Shown: positions 62,501 to 64,000 of the stretch, piece by piece
Layout of the letters: every line of letters starts with the position of its first letter
Position numbering within the stretch: position 1 is the first letter of the stretch
NCBI GenBank assembly: GCA_030248135.1
Contig: JASANC010004723.1
Span: 1 to 64,000 of the forward strand
DNA: 64,000 nucleotides
Reading direction: 5' to 3'
From: Theristus sp. LFF4_11
Lineage: Eukaryota > Nematoda > Chromadorea > Monhysterida > Xyalidae
Program-made: the position numbers and the translations under genes
The notes under the pieces: model-generated
The model's database searches: none
What the model was told of the DNA's origin: nothing
The model's input: the letters and a program-made list of their open reading frames with translations, nothing else

Positions 62501-64000
62501 ACTAGAGAGAATTTCGAAGAAATCACACCAACTCTTTCAATTCAGATCCAAGTCAATTCTAAATCCAAATGAATTCAACTTCCAATTCCACCCAACCGAA
62601 TTTCAAATTTTAACCGATTCTGTTTTACAGTCGACTCAAAGATACAATTCCATTCTCAATGCATCCCTATACAGTCTCAAATCAATCTCAATTAAAAGTC
62701 GAATAAGATTAAAAAAGTGCAATTATATTATTTTAATAACTCAGGGCCTGACCGCATTCGAGTGCACGGCTTCCATCGTTGGCCGCTGACGGACACGCTG
62801 AATAGAACTAGCAATCTTGTATCAATGGACAATCCGATGAACGACGTTTGGATTCGAACCATCTTTATGGATAAACTCGGCGTGTGGCTGATCAAAGTGA
62901 TGCTCGAGTCTGGCGTTGACACGGTCTGGTCAGACGACTATGAGGTTGGTTAAAAGAGAGATCGGAAGACGTGTTAGAGAAACAAAAAACAGGCCTTGTG
63001 GGATTGCTTTTGGTGCCGTATTTGCTTTTTGGAAAAGAGATGATGGTGTCATCAGAAAAAAATTGAGTGACTTCACAAAATGCAGCAAGTCGTGATTTAT
63101 CACTGCAATCAGTGATTGGATTTAAATCAACAAAATAACTGCATACTGTTTTTTTTAAATTACCAAGCGTTTTAAGAGTACTTCAGTTGGTTTGGCATGA
63201 CTGCACAAAAGAAAAAGTGACTTGTTCATTTTAGTTCACGTGCGCCTGTGGCGTCAAGCGCACTGACATGACAATGGCTTACTTTCCGTACCACCATAAT
63301 CAAACGGACAACATAACCGAATGGACTGCTGCCGACTTCCAGCAGAACTACACTGATGTGCCGACCGTGGAGACGAACGTCCCTGTGAGACTATTCTTCA
63401 CGAATGTCTATCGAAACGGTGAATTTACACACTTTTTAGCGGTGTTTTTTTGCTTCGGTGTTGTTTTAATAATGAGTTTTTCAAATGGACAGTTCACATA
63501 AGAATTGGGAGCATTTTCGCAGGGAAAACTGTCTGTTTTAACCTACCACATTTCTACTTTGTTCGGGTATAATTCGTTCCTACAATTAGTGGTAATACGG
63601 ATTGTGGATATTGCTGCGCCATTCGAGCAAAAATGCAACAATAATGTGACATGTAAAAAACTGACAGTATTGTATTTTCCGTTATCAAAGCAGCAACGCA
63701 CACATTATCGCATACAATTGTCTTTTTGCGGCTGCAATGTACAGTTTTGTACGCTGAATAATTATACGCAGTAAACATAACAGCTCAATCAAATTCTTAA
63801 AGGAAATTATTCGTTGACCATTTCCCTGGATGTGGGATGTTACATGCAAAATGTAAAAAAAAATTACTTACATCAGACGGCCACGTTTGTTCCGGGAAAT
63901 GGATTCAGTTCCACTCGCAAGAGTATATGATCAGCCTCGATCAAAATGATTACGCGAGTGCAGAGCGCGACTGTATTTCACGGCAGGGCTATCTTGCAAA
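4355..64000 (+). CDS. Giant tandem C-type-lectin-like/PKD-like repeat gene (about 106 exons, both ends missing)
   Basis: One continuous exon series runs from about 4355 off the right edge; individual modules are listed separately. Seen: 17 complete repeats of a six-exon block with invariant splice phases, plus a start of an 18th, all joining in frame apart from one deletion in the degraded junction. Residues recurring in each block are CxGWWHQ, EC, LANLTS, LWVxGG, ICER, NETVxxP, LLDEPYVSW, NGTF, GHWYLR and VVCRPTDFR. Known: the C-GW...E-C...LWV-GG...ICE pattern is that of C-type-lectin-like domains; the exon E pattern (G-x-W/Y-x-x-x-x-x-x-N-G-V-S) resembles PKD domains. Inference: a secreted or membrane-anchored extracellular glycoprotein of more than 5,600 residues. 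Polycystin-1 also combines CTLD and PKD domains, but homology to it is only a suggestion. No signal peptide, membrane segment, promoter or polyadenylation site is identifiable. Confidence 0.85.
4617..6012 (+). CDS. Module M1, type I lectin-like/PKD-like repeat
   Basis: Exons: A 4617-4811, B 4893-5017, C 5115-5212, D 5292-5499, E 5577-5767, F 5835-6012. Type I markers are LDREYYVSTDNVTEATAV in A, VQLTNSYYKYKVQDQG in B, SATKTFSLKWND in C, PTNATQIHYQGQ in D (208 nt, one codon longer than type II) and NSSSAHWTRANW in F. Exon A is 195 nt instead of 196: one C is missing near 4624 relative to the otherwise identical copy at 7586-7781, which would shift the frame before the first Cys. This lies in the degraded junction and is probably an error. 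The E donor is the unusual GTTGGT. Confidence 0.8.
6092..7500 (+). CDS. Module M2, type II lectin-like/PKD-like repeat
   Basis: Exons: A 6092-6287, B 6379-6503, C 6626-6723, D 6798-7002, E 7067-7257, F 7323-7500 (196, 125, 98, 205, 191 and 178 nt; 331 codons). Good type specimen: the lectin-like half starts ASAPQCIGWWHQ, has AVAECFSRDG and LANLTSADQHF, then LWVTGG and GFICERK. There are only about 30 residues between the GG and ICE motifs, so the long calcium-binding loop (EPN/QPD, WND) of classical C-type lectins is absent. The four Cys are QC, EC and IC in A/B and VVC in F. Donor of E is GTACGC; all other donors are GTAAGT/GTAGAG-like. Confidence 0.85.
7586..10895 (+). CDS. Module M3, type I repeat with transposon-filled B-C intron
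   Basis: Exons: A 7586-7781, B 7863-7987, C 9961-10058, D 10137-10344, E 10461-10651, F 10718-10895. A and B are identical to M1 (apart from the M1 deletion), while C-F differ from M1 by scattered substitutions (TRHYLST in D, FYTIIRPLNK in E). The B-C intron, about 100 nt in M1 and M5, is 1973 nt here because of the nested elements at 8056-9938. The D-E intron carries a short internal duplication of GTCAATTGACGT with its flank (10348-10410), not seen in M1. Confidence 0.85.
8336..8452 (+). repeat. Polypurine (G/A) tract
   Basis: About 115 bases almost exclusively of A and G on the + strand, including runs of 8 and 12 or more G. It could form triplex or G-quadruplex structure. The open frames on both strands here are low-complexity by-products. 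Confidence 0.8.
8484..9843. mobile_element. CACAGGG-ended (CACTA/CMC-like) element carrying a nested mariner-like MITE
   Basis: Ends CACAGGGAAAAGAAC ... TTCTTTTCCCTGTG, flanked by a 3-bp TTT duplication (TTT|CACAGGG ... CCCTGTG|TTT). Its sequence outside 8868-9771 matches the copies at 15618-16058 and 35135-35575. CAC termini with 3-bp target duplications are typical of the CACTA/CMC superfamily; the assignment is by ends only, with no transposase present. Confidence 0.75.
8868..9771. mobile_element. Mariner-like non-autonomous element (904 bp) with TA target duplication
   Basis: TIRs of about 100 bp: CAGAGTGGGCCAAAAAAAAG at the left, the reverse complement of CTTTTTTTGGCCCACCCTG at the right, both followed inward by TTCCATTTTCAAACTG and a TCACTGGC stretch. 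TA flanks both ends. The uninterrupted target is seen in the 15618-16058 copy (ACTATGGTTCATTTGGGG). Confidence 0.8.
10974..12321 (+). CDS. Module M4, type II repeat
   Basis: Exons: A 10974-11169, B 11259-11383, C 11448-11545, D 11618-11822, E 11888-12078, F 12144-12321. Close to M2 but not identical: NIWVTGGAISILL in B, LKLNQIALLDENLTI in D, ENETGTYW in F. The B-C intron is about 57 nt shorter than in M2 (64 against 122 nt), having lost the stretch that ends in GTTTACCAAGCG. The B donor is GTCAGT. Reading frame is intact throughout. Confidence 0.85.
12407..13801 (+). CDS. Module M5, type I repeat with weak D acceptor
   Basis: Exons: A 12407-12602, B 12683-12807, C 12905-13002, D 13082-13289, E 13367-13557, F 13624-13801. 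The B-C intron (12808-12904) is the undisturbed form and serves as the empty site for the M3 insertion. The D acceptor reads ACTTTAAAG instead of the ACTTTGCAG of M1 and M3, a two-base change that removes the -3 pyrimidine. The exon itself stays open (PSNATQIHYQG). C ends LTDVV rather than LTDIW/LTDIS. Confidence 0.83.
13881..15290 (+). CDS. Module M6, type II repeat
   Basis: Exons: A 13881-14076, B 14169-14293, C 14415-14512, D 14587-14791, E 14857-15047, F 15113-15290. It is nearly identical to M2, introns included, with a handful of differences: SATSILL for GATSILL in B, which replaces the second Gly of the WVxGG motif, and SLNNSNFHM in E. This closeness shows that M5-M6 and M1-M2 are recent copies of one two-module unit, while M4 between them is somewhat more diverged. 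Confidence 0.85.
15375..17364 (+). CDS. Module M7, type I repeat with CACAGGG element in A-B intron
   Basis: Exons: A 15375-15570, B 16212-16336, C 16434-16531, D 16627-16834, E 16920-17110, F 17187-17364. A is still close to M1 (SDREYYVSIDNV), but B-F are clearly more diverged (ATGIAGYIC, INETIQYPVFVITRQ, TRTLNKLGHWYLRT). The boundary of the recent duplication may therefore lie in the A-B intron. That intron holds a 441-bp CACAGGG-ended element (15618-16058). The B acceptor is CTTTAAG. C ends in LTAFF, with no Asp-Thr/Ser before the splice. Confidence 0.85.
15618..16058. mobile_element. CACAGGG-ended element (441 bp), 3-bp CAT duplication
   Basis: Reads ACACAT|CACAGGGAAAAGAAC ... TTCTTTTCCCTGTG|CATGG. 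The paralogous introns of M3 and M5 (AGTGCACCAGGCAAATT at about 7821-7837) are the empty site, confirming the element limits and the 3-bp duplication. Inserted in the M7 A-B intron. Confidence 0.85.
17634..22100 (+). CDS. Module M8 with long A-B intron
   Basis: Exons: A 17634-17829, B 20352-20476, C 20980-21077, D 21337-21541, E 21619-21812, F 21923-22100. A begins GTAPQCIGWWHQYMDREFYIST. B (SSLWVAGGNQSVSLSNSHYKYKV, ending GYICGRQ) replaces the usual Glu of ICE with Gly and is preceded by a 2522-nt intron with at least three mobile elements. From this module onward E is 194 nt, one codon longer, with SLHNATEYHTIVR. Despite the distance between A and B, phase 2 is kept (GAT GG|A TCA). Confidence 0.83.
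17841..18376. mobile_element. CACAGGGAACTC-ended element (536 bp), TAT duplication
   Basis: CACAGGGAACTCATGATATA at the left, the inverse at the right (TATCATGAGTTCCCTGTG), flanked by TAT on both sides. Internal sequence is strongly palindromic (TAATGTGTGACGCA motifs in both orientations). A second copy is at 59569-61150. Lies in the M8 A-B intron just 12 bases after exon A. Confidence 0.85.
18424..19118. mobile_element. Mariner-like MITE (about 695 bp)
   Basis: TIRs CAGGGTGAGCCTAAAAAGGT and the reverse complement of CCTTTTTTGGCTCACCCTG, flanked by TA on the left and TG on the right (a likely mutated TA). Same end family as 43344-43720 and 53504-54397. Lies in the M8 A-B intron. Confidence 0.75.
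19131..20272. mobile_element. GGCTCGTTCTC-ended element with nested CACAGGAGAAAC element
   Basis: Left AAAACGGCTCGTTCTCAAG, right CATGAGAACGAGCCATTTG are inverted copies, shared with the element at about 54400-55085. Exact ends are uncertain because the terminal bases are poorly conserved between the two copies. Confidence 0.5.
19170..19847. mobile_element. CACAGGAGAAACAG-ended element (678 bp), GTT duplication
   Basis: TIRs CACAGGAGAAACAGAAA and TTTCTGTTTCTCCTGTG, flanked by GTT on both sides, consistent with the CACAG/3-bp class. Interior is full of AAATGCTC/GAGCATTT repeats in both orientations and a tandem 41-bp duplication around 19700-19790 (TGTTTCTTGATGTGGTATTA). Confidence 0.75.
20531..20945. 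mobile_element. CACAGGGAAAACGG-ended element (415 bp), TTT duplication
   Basis: Left CACAGGGAAAACGGTTCACC, right TGGACCGTTTTCCCTATG, inverted with a few mismatches; TTT on each side. Lies in the M8 B-C intron, whose remaining sequence is short like other modules. Confidence 0.7.
22140..22480. repeat. Relic related to the fold-back at 49040-49540
   Basis: Shares GGCTAAAATTTGGA and the block GTGACGTTATCGAT...TAAATCCGATG with the terminal part of the M14 intron element. No clear ends. Occupies the first part of the M8-M9 intron. Confidence 0.5.
22529..22948. mobile_element. CACAGGGAAAACGAATGTC-ended element (420 bp)
   Basis: Left CACAGGGAAAACGAATGTCC, right ACATTTGTTTTCCCTGTG; inner inverted blocks CGTCGCAATTACG / CGTAATTACGACG. 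Flanks AAT and AAC, so the 3-bp duplication has one mismatch. M8-M9 intron. Confidence 0.7.
23438..25355 (+). CDS. Module M9
   Basis: Exons: A 23438-23633, B 23876-24000, C 24141-24238, D 24593-24797, E 24898-25091, F 25178-25355. A starts VSAPQCIGWWHQNENAEYFVST; B has LWVTGGSKSIKFNNMHYKYNTVDQG and ends YICERQ. D contains LKKIAFLDENISIVLDEPFVS and E contains MDPQGMNGTFDDLNSLHN. Donors are GTATGA (A), GTTAGT (B) and GTTAGC (D). A long first intron (22101-23437) separates it from M8. Confidence 0.85.
25453..26932 (+). CDS. Module M10
   Basis: Exons: A 25453-25645, B 25731-25855, C 25955-26052, D 26164-26365, E 26486-26679, F 26755-26932. A is one codon short at its start (GNPVCTGWWHQHAHAEYYVST) and D is one codon short (PVSQVHYEG). 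B reads LWVSGGEATIQLTNMHYKYASIDEG and ends YICERQ. C and D are separated by only 111 nt of open sequence, giving a fused-looking reading frame 25930-26436, but the GTATGC donor and TTTCAG acceptor fit the array. Introns are compact with no recognisable mobile element. Confidence 0.85.
27124..31126 (+). CDS. Module M11 with long A-B and C-D introns
   Basis: Exons: A 27124-27319, B 28993-29114, C 29190-29287, D 30247-30451, E 30670-30863, F 30949-31126. A contains STTAVSAPTAVTECNLRDAVLANLTS in part; B is one codon short (SLWVGGSATSIQLTNM, TATSGFAGYICERK). The A donor is GTTGGT and the D acceptor is TTTTAAG. F changes to ILVICRPTDFRITQ. The 1673-nt A-B and 959-nt C-D introns are the first large ones without recognisable transposon ends. 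Confidence 0.82.
27320..28992 (+). other. M11 A-B intron (1673 nt), nothing recognisable
   Basis: AT-rich sequence with no conserved exon, TIR pair or tandem repeat that I can recognise. A GC-richer patch with a G run occurs at 28440-28475. The open frames here are short and unsupported. Confidence 0.5.
29288..30246 (+). other. M11 C-D intron (959 nt), nothing recognisable
   Basis: Contains a GC-richer stretch at 29950-30190 with repeated GCTCGCAA/TTGCGGGC-type words, but no definable element ends. Ends in the unusual acceptor TTTTAAG before exon D. Confidence 0.45.
31388..34105 (+). CDS. Module M12
   Basis: Exons: A 31388-31583, B 31830-31954, C 32058-32155, D 32394-32598, E 32755-32948, F 33928-34105. 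B has NLWVMGDNVSLQFTNMHYKY, so the WVxGG motif becomes WVMGD. D starts LDARQVLYEGRL instead of PNAAQVHYEG. E has SVWNAVSTMIS, with Ala for the invariant Gly of NGVS. F reads VVVICRPTDFRISQAFFPYQN. A 979-nt E-F intron contains a tandem repeat of about 180 bp. Confidence 0.84.
33165..33790 (+). repeat. Tandem repeat of about 180 bp (about 3.5 copies)
   Basis: Units share GTTTATGATTTTGCTATTTT (from about 33168, 33342 and 33523), then CCGTTYACCCTAACC, AAGCCTTTTTGTAAG, ACCCGTTTTAAA and AGCTAATGCTTCTTTTACCC. Copies have drifted by several per cent. Fills most of the M12 E-F intron. A single related fragment (CTAAGCCAAGCCTTTTTGAT) is at about 60469. Confidence 0.75.
34445..34659. mobile_element. Short Tc1-like MITE (about 215 bp)
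   Basis: Left ACAGTAATGGCCAAAAGTTT, right AACTTTTGCCGCCACTG|TA, inverted ends of the CAGTGGCGGCCAAAAGT family with CACACACGCGCAC-type inner sequence. The left flank TA is immediately before the degenerate first base. Lies in the 6767-nt M12-M13 intron. Confidence 0.6.
34750..35060 (+). repeat. Copy of a dispersed G-rich repeat family
   Basis: Begins GAAGATGACAGACATTTTTA, then CACCTGCTAGGAGGGGGATG and CATTTTTAATGCAAATTTT. The same words recur at 39620-40330 and 41490-42170. No TIRs or TSDs seen. Non-coding. Confidence 0.55.
35135..35575. mobile_element. CACAGGG-ended element (441 bp), TCT duplication
   Basis: Reverse-orientation copy of the element at 15618-16058, the same length. TCT|CACAGGGAAAAGAAC ... 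TTCTTTTCCCCGTG|TCT; one substitution in the right TIR. Confidence 0.85.
35665..38981. mobile_element. 3.3-kb fold-back element with about 1.6-kb arms
   Basis: Starts TA|TGAGGCCTTCCGCCGAAAAA and ends with its inverse before TA. The arms are inverted copies all the way in: CTAGAATTGGACTTAGTCTC at 35709 pairs with the block ending 38937, and GACTTCCCGACTGCGCCTAA at 37278 pairs with about 37710-37729. The loop is about 37300-37690. Arms differ by scattered substitutions and small indels. Open frames inside (for example 37749-38189) are mirrored, low-complexity and not supported as genes. Confidence 0.85.
38982..39595. mobile_element. Tc1-like MITE (614 bp), TA duplication
   Basis: TIRs of about 100 bp start CAGTGGCGGCCAAAAGTGTT at the left and end with its inverse (one mismatch) at the right; TA on both sides. 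It is inserted exactly at the right-hand TA of the preceding fold-back element. The first bases match the general Tc1 terminus CAGTG..GGCCAAAAG. No transposase. Confidence 0.85.
39620..40330 (+). repeat. G-rich repeat, two partial tandem units of about 470 bp
   Basis: The blocks at about 39720-39850 and 40190-40325 share the order GGTTTAGGG, GGTGGGTGTCAC, CCC-rich, AACTTCGTG and a CCCCTCAT...GGTACTG end. The family also occurs at 34750 and 41490-42170. No coding signal; stop codons interrupt all frames. Confidence 0.6.
40690..40840. mobile_element. Possible hAT-type element end
   Basis: A GC-rich stretch with repeated CCGGA/TCCGG words ends GGCTCTCCATCCCTG at about 40830. Termini of the form CAGGGATGG with an adjoining TCCGG-rich segment are seen in animal hAT elements. 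Only one end is visible, so this is tentative. It precedes exon A of M13 by about 40 nt. Confidence 0.3.
40873..45274 (+). CDS. Module M13
   Basis: Exons: A 40873-41071, B 41336-41460, C 42332-42429, D 42587-42791, E 43146-43336, F 45097-45274. A is one codon longer (GNAAPQCSGWWHQNHHSEYYIIT). B ends GFVCQRR, so both Ile and Glu of the ICE motif are replaced. E is back to 191 nt with YINPLSNNGTFADLTSLND. The E donor GTAAGTA is followed directly by a TA-flanked mobile element (first element base 43344, intron position +8), leaving the donor consensus intact. Confidence 0.82.
41490..42170 (+). repeat. G-rich dispersed repeat interrupted by a MITE
   Basis: Shares GTCGCCTGCTAG, GATGCTAATCGG, CCCGGGTTTAGG and GTGCTGGGGGTACACC with the copy at 39620-40330. 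The sequence is continuous across the MITE at 41585-41813 (GATGCTAATCGGTTC before, GAGGAGGGGGAG after). M13 B-C intron. Confidence 0.6.
41585..41813. mobile_element. Palindromic MITE (229 bp), TA duplication
   Basis: TA|CAGGGTGTTTCAGAAGTAGT ... ACTACTTCAGAAACACCCTG|TA. The inverted repeats extend about 95 bp on each side, leaving a short centre, so nearly the whole element can form a hairpin. Confidence 0.85.
43344..43720. mobile_element. Mariner-like MITE (377 bp) adjacent to a splice donor
   Basis: TA|CAGAATGAGTCAAAAAGGTT ... AATCTTTTTTGGTTCACCCTG|TA. The left TA is part of the E13 donor GTAAGTA. The ends belong to the family at 18424-19118 and 53504-54397. Confidence 0.8.
43860..44314. 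mobile_element. CCGTATTACCTC-ended MITE (455 bp), TA duplication
   Basis: TA|CCGTATTACCTCTATTAAAC at the left and the inverse at the right (GTTTATTAGAGGTAATACGG|TA, one mismatch). Inner arms are C-run rich on the + strand at both ends (AAACCCCC), with further inverted AAATAACCCCC / GGGGGATTATT blocks. The 155-residue Gly-rich minus-strand frame here is a by-product of the G runs. Confidence 0.75.
44723..44764 (+). repeat. (CAA)n microsatellite
   Basis: About 14 CAA/ACA trinucleotides preceded by GACGACGA in the M13 E-F intron. Confidence 0.9.
45571..50815 (+). CDS. Module M14 with nested fold-back elements in the C-D intron
   Basis: Exons: A 45571-45766, B 46210-46334, C 46548-46645, D 49879-50083, E 50242-50432, F 50638-50815. 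A has VVTDAVTQADAVNECVDRDG; B has LWVAGQNATIQLTNMHYKYRTVDQD. The C-D intron is 3233 nt, of which 2932 nt are a three-level nest of palindromic elements. F ends CAT A|GTGCGT, the only module where the split codon to the next A exon starts with A (Thr) rather than G. Confidence 0.83.
46744..49030. mobile_element. Middle nested fold-back element with TTAA duplication
   Basis: Left TTAA|ACGTGTTGCACATAAGGG, right CCCTTATATGCAACACGTT|TTAA. The arms of about 690 bp are mirror copies (for example TTTCGAGTTTTTGCGCTCAA at 46808 and its inverse near 48955). TTAA duplications are typical of piggyBac and some Kolobok elements; the class is an inference from four bases. Exact end bases uncertain by 1-2 nt. 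Confidence 0.65.
47437..48344. mobile_element. Innermost fold-back element (908 bp), TA duplication
   Basis: TA|CAGGGTTGTGCATAAGTAGT ... ACTACTTATGCACAACCCTG|TA. The arms of about 420 bp are nearly perfect inverted copies (TGCAACTGACGACGTTAC at 47742 and its inverse near 48030); the loop is about 47850-47945. The mirrored frames at 47638-47847 and 47874-48059 are products of the palindrome. Confidence 0.85.
49655..49770 (+). repeat. Short tandem repeat (about 37 bp, three copies)
   Basis: Three drifted copies of ACCAATCAGCGCTGAGA followed by TTGCTCATGAC lie between the M14 fold-back and exon D. Confidence 0.65.
50905..52730 (+). CDS. Module M15
   Basis: Exons: A 50905-51100, B 51315-51436, C 51543-51640, D 51708-51912, E 52075-52265, F 52553-52730. 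A begins TTAKQCNGWWHQYKHREYF. B is one codon short (YLWVSGPATVQLTNMHYKY). D shows AFLDELNIWRLNEPYLS where other modules have ENITILLDEPYVS, a local change over about eight residues. F has ATSSQWRRANWAMPWIDDQP. The A donor is GTTCGC and the B acceptor is TTCAAG. The E-F intron carries a (TA)n tract. Confidence 0.84.
52310..52412 (+). repeat. (TA)n microsatellite
   Basis: About 100 bases of almost pure TA/ATA repeats in the M15 E-F intron. Confidence 0.9.
52895..52973. repeat. Hairpin with G-rich loop
   Basis: A 32-bp arm beginning TTGGTGATTACGGTACGCAT pairs with the inverse arm ending CCGTAATCACCAA with about two or three mismatches. The loop is about 14 nt of GGCGGGGGCGGCGG. Lies in the M15-M16 intron. 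Could be a small MITE or a structured RNA; no flanking duplication is clear. Confidence 0.7.
53055..57125 (+). CDS. Module M16, divergent, exon E split in two
   Basis: Exons: A 53055-53253, B 55144-55268, C 55352-55449, D 55641-55833, E1 56272-56357, E2 56566-56670, F 56945-57125. A keeps CMGWWHQYKHKEYYLTTDAV. B has LWVVGNNTALRLINGPYMYA and ends YVCERQ. D is four codons short (QNFSQMHLEAQ, REYLSIMVTLVAP). E carries an extra phase-0 intron after VTDET; its second half NITGVYQIGLIMENGVSQL aligns with LNKLGHWYLRVIVWNGVSTM. F is VKIVCRSTGYDILVSYFAHG, with YERPDWIDGSWPQ replacing the SRANWAMPWIDDQP segment. The extra intron and divergence suggest an older copy. Confidence 0.75.
53504..54397. mobile_element. 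Mariner-like element (894 bp), TA duplication
   Basis: TA|CAGGGTAAGCCAAAAAGGTT ... AACTTTTTGGCTCACGCTG|TA. The largest copy of the family seen at 18424 and 43344. It contains an internal palindrome at about 54110-54300 with GCATGCAT and CAACCA blocks. No transposase frame. Confidence 0.75.
54400..55085. mobile_element. GGCTCGTTCTC-ended element (about 685 bp)
   Basis: Left CAATAAAAACGGCTCGTTCT ... TTGTTTTGGTATAAAATTTG, right inverse GATTGGAAACACTG-type block with AGAGAACGAGCTGTTT. It abuts the previous element (shared TACAGGGTTGCC). It is the second copy of the family at 19131-20272. Right boundary uncertain. M16 A-B intron. Confidence 0.55.
57126..58369 (+). other. M16-M17 intron (1244 nt), nothing recognisable
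   Basis: AT-rich, no conserved exon, TIR pair or tandem repeat seen. Both flanking splice sites (C|GTGAGT and TTTCAG|AG) fit the array phase. Confidence 0.5.
58370..63418 (+). CDS. Module M17, most divergent, with sequon-array insertion in the lectin-like domain
   Basis: Exons: A1 58370-58452, A2 58959-59080, B1 61300-61471, B2 61555-61654, C 61964-62061, D 62260-62449, E 62745-62944, F 63235-63418. A1/A2 (CRGAWLQHESREFYVEY, then AEFYCFLLDGQLANVTDADG) is the best C-type-lectin match of the array, now with a phase-0 intron inside. B is 272 nt against 125. About 49 extra residues hold a run of NATW/NGTW/NGSW pentapeptides before the closing LPFICERM. C is FTLEFNDTQSSRF, D ends EPYDT, E has DKLGVWLIKVMLESGVDTV, F has CACGVKRTDMTMAYFPYHHN. 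Every splice phase still fits the array. Confidence 0.75.
58523..58756. mobile_element. Possible palindromic MITE
   Basis: Left TAACGTAAAGTCTTGCATAT, right ATATGCAAAACTTTACGGTA are inverted; CTTATAA and TTATAAG words repeat inside. TA flanks are compatible. Lies in the extra intron splitting exon A of M17. Confidence 0.5.
59463..59568 (+). repeat. (TGAT)n microsatellite, left half
   Basis: TTGATTGATTGA repeats with drift, cut at 59569 by a CACAGGG-ended element and resumed at 61151-61230. Before the insertion it was one tetranucleotide tract. Confidence 0.85.
59569..61150. mobile_element. CACAGGGAACTC-ended element with a nested GGCCCA-repeat element, TGA duplication
   Basis: TGA|CACAGGGAACTCATGATATA ... 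GAGTTCCCTGTG|TGA, with the same ends and flanking interior as 17841-18376. The element is split near CTGTA-CATTAG, where about 1.0 kb (59807-60843) is inserted. Confidence 0.8.
59807..60843. mobile_element. Nested element with inverted GGCCCA minisatellite arms
   Basis: The left arm 59830-59985 repeats CCGGCCCACGCATTT-like units about ten times; the right arm 60670-60830 repeats the inverse GGGCCGGAAATGCGT-like units. The interrupted sequence in the sister element (CTGTACATTAGTGG) gives a probable duplication of about 8 bp (TAYATTAG). The class is unknown. The frames of repeated AGPEMSGPEM-type residues come from the minisatellite. Confidence 0.65.
63877..64000 (+). CDS. Module M18, start of exon A (cut by window edge)
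   Basis: After the acceptor CATCAG at 63871-63876 an open phase-1 exon reads DGHVCSGKWIQFHSQEYMIS, then DYASAERDCISRQGYLA. It matches exon A of the array: Cys, Trp, EY-hydrophobic-S, the AERDC helix and the GG/QGYLA turn. It shows that the gene continues to the right of the window. Confidence 0.7.

Noticed and set aside
1..64000. CRISPR arrays, tRNA or rRNA genes, retrotransposon polymerase or transposase genes
   Set aside because: None seen: repeats are not spacer-interrupted, no cloverleaf or rRNA core sequence was recognised, and no long frame outside the lectin-like exons carries transposase or polymerase motifs.

Overview
The window comes from an AT-rich, intron-rich animal genome. Every coding exon I can support is bounded by GT...AG splice sites. 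Many acceptors are of the TTTTCAG/TTGCAG type, and exons near the 5' end are separated by introns of roughly 50-110 nt. The introns hold many small non-autonomous DNA transposons. There are no bacterial operons, rRNA or tRNA genes, or CRISPR arrays. An invertebrate is likely; short introns plus abundant Tc1/mariner-like elements would suit a nematode, but the phylum cannot be fixed from this sequence.

Almost the whole window is one giant gene on the + strand, from about 4355 past the right edge. It is a head-to-tail array of about 18 modules of roughly 331 residues. Each module is built from the same six exons, named A-F here. A+B encode a compact C-type-lectin-like domain: a Cys-x-Gly-Trp-Trp start, an A/S-E-C helix, a LANLTS turn, an LWV-x-G-G strand and a closing (F/Y)ICER. 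C+D are a sequon-rich beta-type segment of unknown family. E resembles a PKD/Ig-like strand set (GHWYLR-x-IVWNGVS). F (VVCRPTDFRVTQAFFPYQN...) is unassigned. Exon phases are the same in every module (A 1-2, B 2-1, C 1-0, D 0-1, E 1-0, F 0-1), so each module is a symmetric phase 1-1 unit and all 17 complete modules join in frame. The predicted product exceeds 5,600 residues, is rich in N-glycosylation sequons, and has four conserved Cys per module. It is probably extracellular, but neither its N- nor C-terminus lies in the window.

Layout: (1) 1-3930 is a minus-strand copy of the same array, an almost perfect inverted copy of about 5085-8055. (2) 3930-4625 is a degraded junction full of small deletions, suggesting an assembly or read artefact at the turn of the palindrome. 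(3) 4617-15290 holds three near-identical copies of a two-module higher-order repeat (types I and II, period 2970 bp where uninterrupted). (4) 15375-53253 holds progressively more divergent single modules (M7 to the start of M16), with introns swollen by transposons. (5) 53055-64000 holds the most divergent modules (M16-M18), with extra introns splitting exons A, B and E and an N-x-T/S-W pentapeptide array inserted in the lectin fold of M17.

About 20 mobile elements are recognisable by terminal inverted repeats (TIRs) and target-site duplications (TSDs), and all lie in introns. They include CACAGGG-ended elements with 3-bp duplications (CACTA/CMC-like), several TA-flanked Tc1/mariner-like MITE families, and large fold-back elements of 0.9-3.3 kb, some nested three deep. 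No transposase gene was found.
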